The notes beneath the pieces were generated by a model. The model saw only the letters and a program-made list of their open reading frames with translations, was not told the DNA's origin and searched no databases. Shown here piece by piece: positions 33,148-45,830 of a DNA stretch of 64,000 bases; the stretch's first letter is position 1; every line of letters begins with the position of its first letter. The stretch is from Panax quinquefolius (taxonomy: Eukaryota; Streptophyta; Magnoliopsida; Apiales; Araliaceae), in assembly GCA_020205615.1 (NCBI GenBank), contig CM035165.1:32647544-32711543 (forward strand). Direction: 5' to 3'. A program made the position numbers and the translations under genes.

Positions 33148-36100
33148 GATTGGTATCGAGCTTAGGGATATGATCTCTGGCGGAGATCGGGAATAGAACT
33201 AGGAGGGAGAGAGACGAGTAAATCCTTCGCTAGTGTGTCCTACCTAAGCTTATTTGTTAGTTGGTCAAGATATATAGGGATATTATGTGATATATTGATT
33301 TCCTTAATTAACCCTTGTTTTTTTGACAATGATTTGAGAATGTCAACCGAGAATATTAACAATGGAAATGAGACCGTGGAGATGCTCAGACTCACCAACG
33401 AGGAGAACGTGCAACAGTCGGCAATGTTCCTCCCGTGAACAACACCATTGAAGCGAGATGATGAACGAGGGATGTTTAGAAGTTTTTTGCGATTCATGCA
33501 AAATCGATTTGAGGAGACTCGTGTTCAAAATACAGAGGAGGAAATGATAGCAATTCACGGGTTGTCACACACAAGCGGTTCAAAGAGTTGGGACCACCGA
33601 ATTTAAGGAAAAGCGAGATCCGATCATGCGCGGAAACATGGGTCAAACAAATTACCAAGATATTCGATGTCTTGGGATGCACGGAGAAACGAAGGTTCCA
33701 TTCGCCACCTTTATGTTTCAGTGGCGAAGCGCACTCATCGGTGGGAGTCTCAGAAGCGTACCCATCCAAATTCTTTTCGGCATGTCTTGGGAGACGTTTG
33801 AAGCTATTTAATGACAAATACTTTCCGAAAGTGTTAAATCATATGAAGGAAGTAGAGTTCATCGATTGGAACAAAACAACATGACGGTGTCTCGAAGACG
33901 AGGCAAAGTTTGCGAGTTATCTAGGTTTTGCACCTCATTTGGTGGAGAATGAGGAACGTATGACGGATGTTTCTTAGAGGTTTGAAACCCGGCGATACGC
34001 CAAGATCTCTCATTTCTCATAAATTTTCTCTTTATTCAGATATTGTAAATGAGGGCTCAATTATTAGAGCGAGATAACGAGTACGGCCAACCGAGGGACC
34101 ACAACCAGGATCGTATCGTAGATAGCGATCAATGAATAATGATAACCTCATGCGAGAAAGAAATGATTTTACAGAAATGGTAACCACTGGGTAATAATCA
34201 TAGCCATGAAAATAGAAGAAGCGAGTCGAGGAGATTTTAAAAAGAGGAGATTTAACAACGACCATGTGAAGATGATGGCAGTCTTGGCGAAGAATCGGGT
34301 TCTAAGGGAGGAGAACGACCACCGGTCATATGCTATAAATGCGAAAAGAGGGACATATCACCAAAGCCGCCCACAATTCAAGGTATGCTATAATTGTGGA
34401 AAGGAAGGACATATCGCCGAGATCAGACAAAGAGATGTAAACCTAGTTCAATGGGGACGGTGACTCAAAAGATCGTCCCCGTAAAAGTCAAAGTCAACGA
34501 TTCCGGAAGAGCGTTTGTTGTGACCGGTCATAATGCGAGGAACCCAAACGAGGTGATCACGGGTAAGCTATTTATAAATTCTTGCAAGTTTATACCTTAC
34601 TTGATCCGGTGCTACCCATTCATTTATCTCTCCTGCTTGTGCTCAACGCTTAAACTTGACTCGAGAGAAATTAGACTTTGACCTATCTGTGGAAACTCCG
34701 TTAGGAGAAACTTTCATCACATCCACCGCTTATAAATCTTGTTTGATTCAAGTTGGCACCATTACCTTACACATTGACCTTATCTCTTTAAAGATACTAG
34801 CTTTTGATGTGATTTTAGGGATTGATTGGTTAACTACTCATCATGCCAAAATTGATTGTTTTCGTAAGGTTGTTAGTTTTCATATTCCTAACCAACTTTG
34901 TTGTATGAATTCAAGCAACTAAACCATTAAAATCAATCATTTGTCATATCTAATCATAAAGCTATTCGCTTATTAAAAAAGCGGATGTCAAGCTTTCTTA
35001 GCCCATGTTATGGATTTGAATAAAGACACGCCAAATTTGAATAATATTCCTGTTGTTATTGACTTTCCCGACGTATTTCAGAAGAACTTCCCTCCTACCC
35101 CGAACGTGAAGTTGAATTCTTTATTGATCTTGAACCCGCACAAAGCCCATTTCTAAAACCCCATATCAAATGGCTCCTATTGAACTTCGAGGAGTTAAAG
35201 GTCCAACTACGAGAATTGTTGGACATCGGTTTCATTCGGCCCCAGTACATCTCCTTGGGGTGCTCTGTTTTATTTGTAAAGAAGAAAGACGGGAGTATGC
35301 GACTTTGTATTGACTATCGGAATTGAACCATGTCACCATCAAGAATAGGTATCCTCTACCTCGTATTGATGACTTGTTTGACCAATTCAAGGGGCACAAT
35401 TCTTTTCAAAAATCGATCTTAGATTCGGATATCATCAATGAAGATTAGAACCGAGGATATTCAAAGACTACCTTCGAACTCCTGTATGGGCATTATGAAT
35501 TCTTAGTCATGTCTTTCGGACTAACTAATGCTCCTGCATGGCTTTCATGGATATGATGAACCGAGTATTCAAGGAATATTTGGATCAATTCGTTGATGAC
35601 ATCCTCATATATTCCAAAAGCCGTGAAGATCATGAGCACCATTTGAAGTTGGTACTCCAAAGGCTTCGTGAAAACCAACTATATGCCAAATTGAAGAAAT
35701 GCGAGTTCGGCGAGGAAGTAGCATTCCTTGGGCACGTGGTGTCGAAACATGGAGTATCTGTTGATCCGGCGAAGATTGAAGCAATCTGAAGTTGAGAACA
35801 CAACCGTTCGGTGGTCAAGTCGTAGCTTTTTTTTCTTAGCTGGTTATTATCGGAGATTCGTGGAAGGGTTTTCTCGAATCACTACTCCATTAACTCAACT
35901 AACTTAAGGATACAAAATTCGTTTGGAGCGAAGAATGCGAGAAAAGTTTCCAAGAGCTTAAGAGGAGACTTATTTCTAAGACTGTTCTAACAATACCATC
36001 CGGTTCGGATGGATTTGTTATCTCTGAATGATGCTTCGAGCAAAGGGTTAGGATGTGTTCTCATGCAACGTGGGAAAGTCATAGCATATGCCTCGCGACA

Positions 36101-36655
36101 ACTTAAAGAGTATGAGAGGAATTATCCTACTCATGATCTAGAGTTAGCGTGATCGTTCATATTAAAAATATGGAGCCACTATCTATATGGGGAGAAAGTG
36201 GAGATATATTCGACCATAAAAGCCTTAAATATTTCTTCACTCAAAAGAACTCAACATGCGGCGGCGATGTTGGCTCGAGCTATTGAAAGACTACGACCAC
36301 ACTATTCAATACCATCCCGGTAAAGCAAACGTGGTAGTGACGCATTGAGTAGAAGATCATATCGCGAGGAACGAGTGCGATGATGTCAAGTATACGCGTA
36401 GAGCCAACTTTAATAGAAAAAGTTAAGGTTGCTCAAGCCACCAATCCGAGCCGGATGCGTCATTATGAAGAAGAAAGTACAAGAAGGAGCTATTCCTAAG
36501 CGAGAATTGATGAAGAAGGAATACTTGAGTCCACTCTAGACTTTGTGTTCCTAACGACTCTGATTTGAAGTACAAGATTATGATGGAGGCACACAATACG
36601 CCATTTGCAATCCATCCTGGAAGTACTAAAATGTATCGTGATCTTCGACATATCT
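33148..36655 (+). pseudogene. E3 gag-pol, first (autonomous-type) half
   Basis: In order: primer site, gag (about 33340-34050), an intact CCHC knuckle CYNCGKEGHIAEI-like at 34380-34430, protease (34560-34922, with VGTITLHIDLISLKILAFDVILGIDWLTTHHAKID), RT (35080-35790) with FVDDILIYS at about 35590 and [15 protein letters not shown], RNase H (35830-36350), then the linker and the start of the integrase zinc domain (36540-36655). At 36655 the sequence jumps back into a protease region. The longest clean piece is the 83-codon RT frame at 35538-35789. All frames are interrupted. Confidence 0.82.
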
Positions 36656-39088
36656 GTGGAGACTCCATTAGGAGAAACTTTCATTACATCCGTTGTTTAA
36701 AAATCTTGCTTGATTCAAGTTGGCACTATCACATTACCTGTTAACCTTATTTCTATAGAGATATTTGCTTTTGATGTGATTATAAGGTTAACTACTCATC
36801 ATGCCAAATTGATTGCTTTTGCAAGGTTGTTAGTTTTCATATTCCTAAGCAACCTGTTATTCGAATTCAAGCAATCAAACCATTGTAGTCAAACATTTTC
36901 ATATCAAGCCATGAAGTCATTCGTTTATTACGGATGTCAAGTTTTCTTAGTCCATGTTATGGATTTGAATAAAGACACGCCGATTTGAATAATATTCCTA
37001 TTTGTTATTGATTTTTCCCGACGTATTTCTGAAGAATTTCTTGGCTTACTCCCAAAGCTTTGATATTAAATTTTGTATCGACTTTGAACCCTAAGACAAA
37101 ACTCATTTCTAAAATCTCATATCGAATGGCTCTATTGAACTTGTGAGTTAAAAATTCAACTATAGAATTTGGTACTGAGCCTTTATCTTGTGACTTCCTT
37201 TGTGGAATTCACCCAAGCGAACTCTCTCTAGGGGACGTCATATTCGATGCGATAATAAAGCGATAGGTGTCATTGTGACGTCTTATCCAAGATTGGGATA
37301 TGAGTCACGATTGAGAGCAACCTAAGTCGATGTCGAAATCACGTAGCTTTCTAGGCTTAGTTGGTTATTATCGGAGATTCGTTGAAGGATATTCTCGAAT
37401 CGCTATTCCGTTAACTTATCCGACTCGAAAAGATACAAAATTCGTATGGAGCGAGGAATGCGAGAAGATTTTCCAAGAGCTCTCAGAGGCGACTCATTTC
37501 GCACATATTCTAACCATACCATCTTGGAAAAGCGAACGTGGTAGCCGACGCGTTGAGTAGAAGATTATATGCGGAGACGAAAAGTCGCGATGATGTCAAG
37601 TATACGACAGAGCCAACTTTAATAGAAAAAGTTAAGGTTGCTCTGCCACCAATCGGAGCGATGCGTATGAAGAAGAAAGTACAAGAAGGAGCTATTCCTA
37701 AGCGCGAGAATTGATGAAGAAGGAATACTTCGAGTCCACTCTAGACTTTGTGTTCCTAACGACTCTGATTTGAAGTACAAGATTATGATGGAGGCACACA
37801 ATACGCCATTTGCAATCCATCCTGGAAGTACTAAAATGTATCGTGATCTTCGACATACATTTTGGTGGAACAATATGAAGACAGAGATTGCAAAGTTTAT
37901 CTCGATGTGTTTAACTTGCCAACGTGTAAAGGCGGAGCATCTTGTACCTAAGGGTCCGTTGCAACCACTTGAGATTCCGGAATGGAAGTGGGAACACATT
38001 ACTATGGATTTCATTACGGGTCTTCCGCGGTTTCTCAAGGCATCAATGCTATTTGGGTTATTGTTGATAGATTAACCAAGTCTCGCTCATTTCATACCGA
38101 TCGAGAGACTTATTCCTTGAACGCCTTTTCTCGTATATGTAACGTAAATGCGATTGTGAGATTGCATGGCATGCCAAGATCCATAGTTTTAGATCGTGAC
38201 CCAAGATTCACTTCATGATTTTGGGTTAGAAAGCTATGGGCACGCAATTCTGATTCGGTTTGGCATACCATCCTCAAACGGATGGGCAATCGAAAAGGAC
38301 TACTCAAACTCTTGAAGATATATTAAAACTCGTGTCCTAGATTTCAAAGGAAGTTGGGATAAGTACTTGCCATTGGTGGAATTCTCATACAACAATAGTT
38401 ATTAAACAAATATAGGCATGGTTCCATTCAAGCATTATATGGACGAAAATGTCGCTTCTCCAATATGTTGGGATGAGGTGGGTGAAACAACATTGTTGGG
38501 ACCCGAAAGTTAGTACGTATATACTACCGAAAAGATCCAAATGATTCGACAACGATACAAATGGCACAAGATCGACAAAAGAGTTATGCGGATCTTCATC
38601 GAAAGGACGTGGAATTTAATGTAGGGGATCATGTATTGTTGCGAGTTGCTCCATGGAAGGGAGTTACAAGATTTGGAAAGAGAGGAAAGCTCAATCCACG
38701 ATTTATTGGTCCATTTCAAATTCTTGACCGAATAGGAAATGTAGCCTATAGACTTGCGTTACCTCGAGTATGTCTCGTGTTCATAATGTGTTTCACATAT
38801 CATGCATATAGAATATGTGAAAGACCCGAACCACGTTATTGAGTTAGAACCGGACGAGATAGTGAAGACTTAACGTATGAGGAGGTACCCATCCAAGATC
38901 TTGGATAGGAAGGAGCATGTCCTACGTCTGCAAAGGTCATACCACAAGTTAAAGTTTTGTGGAGGAATCATGCTATAGAGGAAATGACACGAATTGGAAA
39001 CGGAAATGAAAGCGAGGTATCCTCACCTTTTCAAACACTGTGTATCGTCACGTCAATTTCGAGGACGAAATTTCATAAGGAGGGAGGT
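36656..39088 (+). pseudogene. E3 second half: repeated protease, RT-less pol, integrase, chromodomain end
   Basis: This half starts with a second protease segment (36656-36990), an RT stump (37080-37160), the shared module (37165-37325) and a shortened RNase H start (LGLVGYYRRFVEGYSRIAIPLT, 37330-37560). Then come the integrase zinc domain (37770-37930: STKMYRDLRHTFWWNNMKTEI), the integrase core (37960-38260: WKWEHITMDFITGLP, IVLDRDPRFTS) and the chromodomain end (38561-39060). It has the same deletion structure as E1. In the zinc/core frame the first catalytic Asp (MDF) is kept. Confidence 0.82.
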
Positions 39089-41885
39089 TGTAAGACCAGA
39101 AATTTTTAAATAAAAAGGAATTTCCTTTATTTATTATTTTGAAATATTAAGGGTTGATTTGATTAATGTGGATAGTTAAGGGTTAAATACGCAAATATTT
39201 CAAAATAAGCAAGTGGTTATAAAATATTCATTATCGCTGTGGAATATTCGTTTGGTCGTGGAATATTAAATGCGTTGTGGAATATTCGCATTTACCTGAC
39301 AGCAGCCCATGTGTGGACCCCATAACTGGAAAGCGATTGGATGAAGAAAACGACAAATATAAGTTGTTTTTAAATAATCGGCGTAGTTGTTACCGAATTA
39401 TCTTTGTTGGAATACCGGTGGTTAAAACACACTAATACGCGTTGTTGAACAAGAAGACTTTTCGGTATTGCACCAATTATTGATTCTTACGTAAGAAGGC
39501 ACTACTCAATAATGGTTACGATAATTCTTCGCTCAATTATTTTATTGAGTTAATAATTGCTTTGCGTTGATATTTTATATTCTTTGTTGTTTCAATAATT
39601 GTCATTACACGATTCTTTTCATTATCGAAGCAATAATTCATATTATCCTAATAATATTATTAGATAACATTATTGGCAATGTCTAGAAAGTTCTGCTCTA
39701 AGGAGAGGTTTGGTCACCTAATTAATTGCGCCAAGAAGAAGAAATTCTTATTGAAAGCCCCTCTTCCCAGAACCGCCTGGGTTATCAATATTGTGATTAC
39801 AATAATATTATTTATGAATAATTAATTATTGATTCATATGATGAGAAAAATATTGATTTTATGTGGATATAGATGGAGAAAATTTTTATAGTGACAATTG
39901 TTGAAAATTGAAATTTTATCTTTTTACGATAAAATAATTCATTTAAATATATTATTTTAATAATATATTAATTCGGTGATATTTTTACAACGAATGTGGG
40001 ATATATGAGTATACGAGGAGGAAGAGTATTTTTGTTGCAATAAATGTTTAAAACATGTTAAACATGTCGGTGGACCCCATTTATTGATTAGAAAATTGAT
40101 TATAGTATCGTAAAATCGCTTTGTTTGTGGATTTCGGTCAATTTCTATTTGGAATTTGGAAAAACTTTCTTCTGTAAAGTTGTAGAGAATTGAATTTTCT
40201 ATAAAAACTCGCGAGATTCGAATTTTCTGATAAAAGGACTATTTATTATGAATTATTGAAGTTTCAGAGTTCCAAAATAATTGATTTTTGAAAGTTTTAA
40301 ATATTTATATTAACAAAAACGTTTTTTATATGTTGAGGGCATATTTAACATGTGTTAGGATGGCTGAGTTCAGATTCATGGATGCGTAGGAAGATGTGGA
40401 AAATAAATAATATTAATTTATTAAATTTTCTGCTTTGGTGTTCTAAGCAATTTCCTATAAATAGGGTGCTTAGGTTAGAATTGAAAATCACACCAAAACT
40501 GAAGTTTTCTCTCTATATTATCGAGTGTATTCTTGTGAGTATTTTGAGTATACTTTGAGTATTGCTATACGGCTAAGTTCAAGTCATAGCTTATATCCTG
40601 TTTTTCAACTAAATCTTCTCTTTCGAGGTAAGGGATATTATTTTTTTTATAATGATATTATTTTTTCAATATCATTATACTGAAATGTTGATCTGAAGTT
40701 TTTATCAAATTTGGAACTTTTTCATGTCGGGGTTACTATTCATGGGTTACTATTCACGAGTTACTATTCACGAGTTACTATTCATGAGTTATTATTCACG
40801 AGTTACTATTCACGAGTACTATTCATGAAGCGTGAAGATATTTTTTGTGGAATTTCTATCTTTTGGTGTCGGAGTTACTATTCACGTATACGGCACTATT
40901 CACGATATCTGATCTTATTCATTCATAGAAAAATAAAATTTCCTCTTTTCGTCTAAAATATCTATTCGGATACTAGCTCGATTGTATCCATGTTTTGATC
41001 ATTCTTGAATTTTACACCACTATGATTATTTTTGAGGTATTTTTGGGCGTGGATAAAACCAAGTACTAAATCCTTAATCTTTAATCCTTGTCATTTTGTT
41101 TCAATTGGATTCGCTTTTTAAAAAATATTTTCATCATCCTCGGTCTTAAATGATGATATTATGGAATATCTTTGGCTCGTAGTGCAGATGAATGATTTCT
41201 TAAGAATATCTTTGGCTCAGTGCAAAGATGAATGATTTCTGAAGAATATCTTTGGCTGTAGTGCAAAGATGAACAGTGTTTAAATGAACATGACTAATCG
41301 ATGAATATCTTTGGCTCAGTAGTGCAAAAAGATGAATATTTGATTCCGGATGTATATCGATTGATGTTACGGAATAAAAGATGAGCGATGAACTTTTAAA
41401 TTCATACATAGAAGATAGTAGTTTGCATTCTCTACTTAACTCTTCTAATGAATTATTATTTCTCACTGCGAATATTGATCTAAAACTTGTTGTCTATTGT
41501 ATTCTATCGATTTTTCCTGTTGAAGACTAACGATAATTTGTTGTATATTATCTTAGTCATAATATTCTTTACCGAGCTAGTTGAGCTCACCCTTTTCCTT
41601 TTTGTTCCATTTTTCTCGGAGGCGAGAATATAAGCGAGTACGCAGTCTCTGGTATGGAAATGAAGGTTTTAGAAAGGATTGTTTAGTAGTCCTCACCATT
41701 TTGTAAAATAATGTATCAATAAATGTGATGAGGATTTATTTGAGTATAGATATTGTCTAGAAGATAATATTTGTATTCAAACTCACAGCTTCTTCATTGT
41801 AATAATAAAGTTGTAGTTGTTTACGTACCATGTATTTGGCGACTTCGAAATGGGTGTTGTGTATACCTATTTTGGGGGCGTCACA
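39089..41885 (+). repeat. E3 tandem LTR 1
   Basis: 2797 bp, TGTAAGACC...GGGGGCGTCACA, directly after the purine tract AAGGAGGGAGGT. It has all the family landmarks (GAATATTC words about 39240-39300, TATA about 40456, TACTATTCAC repeats 40733-40925, hairpins 41165-41345). Confidence 0.93.
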
Positions 41886-42454
41886 TATGACTCACCGAAA
41901 AGATCCAAATGATTCGACAACGATACAAACCAGCACAAGATCGACAAAAGAGTTATGCGGATCTTCATCGAAAGGACGTAATTTAATGTAGGGGATCATG
42001 TATTGTCATGAGTTGCTCCATGGAAGGGAGTTACAAGATTTGGGAAGAGAGGAAAGCTCAATCCACGATTTATTGGTCCATTTCAAATTCTTGACCGAGT
42101 AGGAAATGTAGCCTATAGACTTGCGTTACCTCAAAGGTATGTCTCGTGTTCATAATGTGTTTCATATATCCGTATTTCGTAAATATGTGAAAGACCCGAA
42201 CCACGTTATTGAGTTAGAACCGGACGAGATAGTCAAGACTTAACGTATGAGGAGGTACCTGTCCAAGATCTTGGATAGGAAGGAGCATGTCCTACGCCAA
42301 AAAGGTCATCATACCACAAGTTAAAGTTTTGTGGAGGAATCATGCTATAGAGAAATGACCGGGAATTGAAACGAAATGAAAGCGAGGTATCCTCACCTTT
42401 TCAAACACTGTGTGCGTCGTCAATTTCAAGATGAAATTTCATAAGGAGGGAGGT
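41886..42454 (+). pseudogene. Integrase/chromodomain fragment between tandem LTRs 1 and 2
   Basis: 569 bp corresponding to about 38523-39088. It starts TATGACTCACCGAAAAG right after the LTR end GTCACA and finishes with the purine tract. The frames VGDHV and NPRFIGPFQILDRVG are recognisable but shifted. Confidence 0.85.
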
Positions 42455-45255
42455 TGTAAGACCCCAAAAATTTTAAATAAAAAGGAATTTCCTTTATTTA
42501 TTATTTTGAAATAGTAAGGGTTGATTTGATTAATGTGGATAGTTAAGGGTTAAATACGCAAATATTTCAAAATAAGCAAGTGGTTATAAAATATTCATTA
42601 TCGTCGGGGAATATTCGTTTGGTCGTGGAATATTCGTACTGTCGGGGAATATTCGTACGACGGTGCAGTCATGTGTGGGCCCCATAACAGAAAGCGATTG
42701 GATGAAGAAAACGACAAATATAAGTTGTTTTTAAATAACGGCGTAGTTATTCACAGATAATCTTTGTTGGAATACCCGTGGTTAAAACACACTAATACGC
42801 GTTGTTGAACAAGAAGACACCAGATTGCACCAATTATTGATTCTTACGTAAGAAGGCACTACTCAATAATGATTACGAATTATCGCTCAAAGATTTTATC
42901 GAGTTAATAATTGTTGCGTTGATATTTTATATTATTGTTGTTTCAATAATTGTCATTACACGAGATTTTCATTATCGAAGCAATAATTCATATTATCCTA
43001 ATAATATTATTAGATAACATTATTGGCAATGTCTAGAAAGTTCTGTCTAAGGAGAGGTTTGGTCACCTAATCAAGCGCCAGAGAAGAAGAAATTCTTATT
43101 GGAAGCCCCCTTTCCTGAACCGCCTCGGTTGTCAATATTGTGATTCGTAATATTATTTGTGAATAATTAATTATTGATTTATATGATGAGGAAAATATTG
43201 ATTTTATGTGGATATAGATGGAGAAAATTTTAAAATGACAATTGTTGAAAATTAATATTTTATCTTTTTCTCGATAAAATAATTCATTTAAATATATTAT
43301 TTTAATAATATATTAATCTTGGTGATATTTTTACAACGAATGTGGGATATATGAGTATCTGAGGACTGAAGAGTATTTTTGTTGCAATAAATGTTTAAAA
43401 CATGTTAAACATGTCTGTGGACCCCATTTATTGATCGAAATTTGATTATAAATGTAAATCGACCGTTTGTGGATTTTGGTCAATTTCTATTTGGAATTTG
43501 GAAAAACTTTCTTCTGCAAAGTTGTAGAGAACTGAATTTCCTATAAAAACTCATGAGATTCGAATTTTCTGATGAAAGGGCTATTTATTATGAATTATTG
43601 AAGTTCAAGTTCAAAATAATTGATTTTTGAAAGTTTTAATTATTTATTTTATGAAAAACGTTTTTTTCTTACTTTTCTAGAAGGTGGCATGTGGGAAATG
43701 CTAGGATCTGAATTCTAAGGTGGGCGTATGAATTTGATATATATATATATTAATTTATTAAATTTTCTGCTTTGGTGTTCTAAGCATTTTCCTATAAATA
43801 GGGTGCTTAGGTTAGAATTGAAAATCACACCAGAAACTGAAGTTTTCTCTCTATATTATCGGTTTATTCTTGTGAGTATTTTGAGTATACTTTGAGTATT
43901 GCTATACTGGTGCAAGTCCAAGTCATAGCCTATATCAGGTGTTTCAAATTTGTAAGATCGATCTTTCGAGGTAAGGGATGTTATTTTCTTCTCAAATGAT
44001 ATTATTTCTTCAATATCATTATGCTGAAATATTGGGTGAAACTTTTTATCAAATTTGAAACTTTTTCATGTCGGGGTTACTATTCATGAGTTACTATTCA
44101 TGAGTTACTATTCACGAGTTACTATTCATGAGTTACTATTCACGAGTTACTATTCACGAGTACTATTCATGAAGCGTGAAGATGTTTTTTTTGTGGAATT
44201 TCTATCTTTTGGTGTTGGAGTTACTATTCACGATATCTGCACTATTCACGATACTGACATTACTATTCACGATATCTGATTATTCAATAGAAAAATAAAA
44301 TTTCTTCTTTTCGTCAAACATCTATTCTGGATACTAACTCGATTGTATCCATGTTTTGATCATTCTTGAATTTTACACCACTATGATTATTTTTGAGGTA
44401 TTTTTTGGACGTGGATAAAACCAAGTACGAATCCTTAATCCTTAATCCTTGTCATTTTGTTTCACCGGATTCGCTTCTTTAAAAAAAATATTTTCATCAT
44501 CCTCGGTCTTAAATGATGATATTATGGAATATCTTTGGCACATGTAGTGCAAAGATGAATGATTTCTTAAGAATATCTTTGGCCTCAGAGTGCAAAGATG
44601 AATGATTTTTGAAGAATATCTTTGGCCGTGAGTGCAAAAAGATGAACAGTGTTTAAATGAACATGACCAATCGATGAATATCTTTGGCCTCAGAAGTGCA
44701 AAGATGAATATTTGATTCCGATGTATATTGATTGATGTTACAGGGATAAAAGATAGACGATGAACTTTTAAATTCATACATAGAAGATAGTAGTTTGCAT
44801 TCTCTACTTAACTCTTCTAATGAATTATTATTTCATTGCGAATATTGATTTAAAATTTGTTGTCTATTGTATTCTATTATATTTTCTCTGTTGAAGACTA
44901 ACGATAATTTGTTGTATATTATCTTAGTCATAATATTCTTTATCGAAGCTAGTTGAGCTCACCCTTTTCCTTTTTGTTCCATTTTTCTCGGGAGGCGAGA
45001 ATATAGCGAGTACAGTGTCGGGGTATATGAAATGAAGGTTTTAGAAAGGATTGTTTAGTAGTCCTCACCATTTTGTAAAATAATGTATCAATAAATGTGA
45101 TGAGGATTTATTTGAGTATAGATATTGTCTGAAGATAATATTTGTATTCAAACTCACAGTTTTACTATTGTAATAATAAAGTTGCAGTTGTTTCTGTACC
45201 ATGTATTTGGCGACTCAGAATGGGTGTTGTGTATACCTATTTTGGGGGCGTCACA
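42455..45255 (+). repeat. E3 tandem LTR 2
   Basis: 2801 bp, same ends and landmarks as the LTR at 39089. TATA at about 43793, TACTATTCAC repeats 44080-44290, hairpins 44529-44712. Confidence 0.93.
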
Positions 45256-45830
45256 TATGACTACCGAAAAGATCCAAATGATTCGACAACGTATACAAAC
45301 GGCACAAGATCGACAAAAGAGTTATGCGGATCTTCATCGAAAGGACGTAGAATTTAATGTAGGGGATCATGTATTGTTGCGAGTTGCTCCATGGAAGGGA
45401 GTTACAAGATTTGGGAAGAGAGGAAAGCTCAATCCACGATTTATTGGTCCATTTCAAATTCTTGACCGAGTAGGAAATGTAGCCTATAGACTTGCGTTAC
45501 CTCCGGTATGTCTCGTGTTCATAATGTGTTTCACATATCTCATACTTCAGAAAATATGTGAAAGACCCGAACCACGTTATTGAGTTAGAACCAGGACGAG
45601 ATAGTCAAGACTTAACGTGTGAGGAGGTACCATCCAAGATCTTGGATAGGAAGGAGCATGTCCCCAGCCAAGAAAGGTCATACCACAAGTTAAAGTTTTG
45701 TGGAGGAATCATGCTATAGAGGAAATGACACGGGAATTGGAAACGAAATGAAAGCGAGGTATCCTCACCTTTTCAAACACTGTGTACGTCGTCGTCAATT
45801 TCAAGACGAAAATTTCATAAGGAGGGAGGT
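45256..45830 (+). pseudogene. Integrase/chromodomain fragment between tandem LTRs 2 and 3
   Basis: 575 bp with the same junction (GTCACA then TATGACTACCGAAAAG) and the same end as 41886-42454. Here one frame stays open from the LTR through MTTEKIQMIRQRIQTAQDRQ to NPRFIGPFQILDRVGNVAY (45125-45583) before shifting. Confidence 0.85.
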
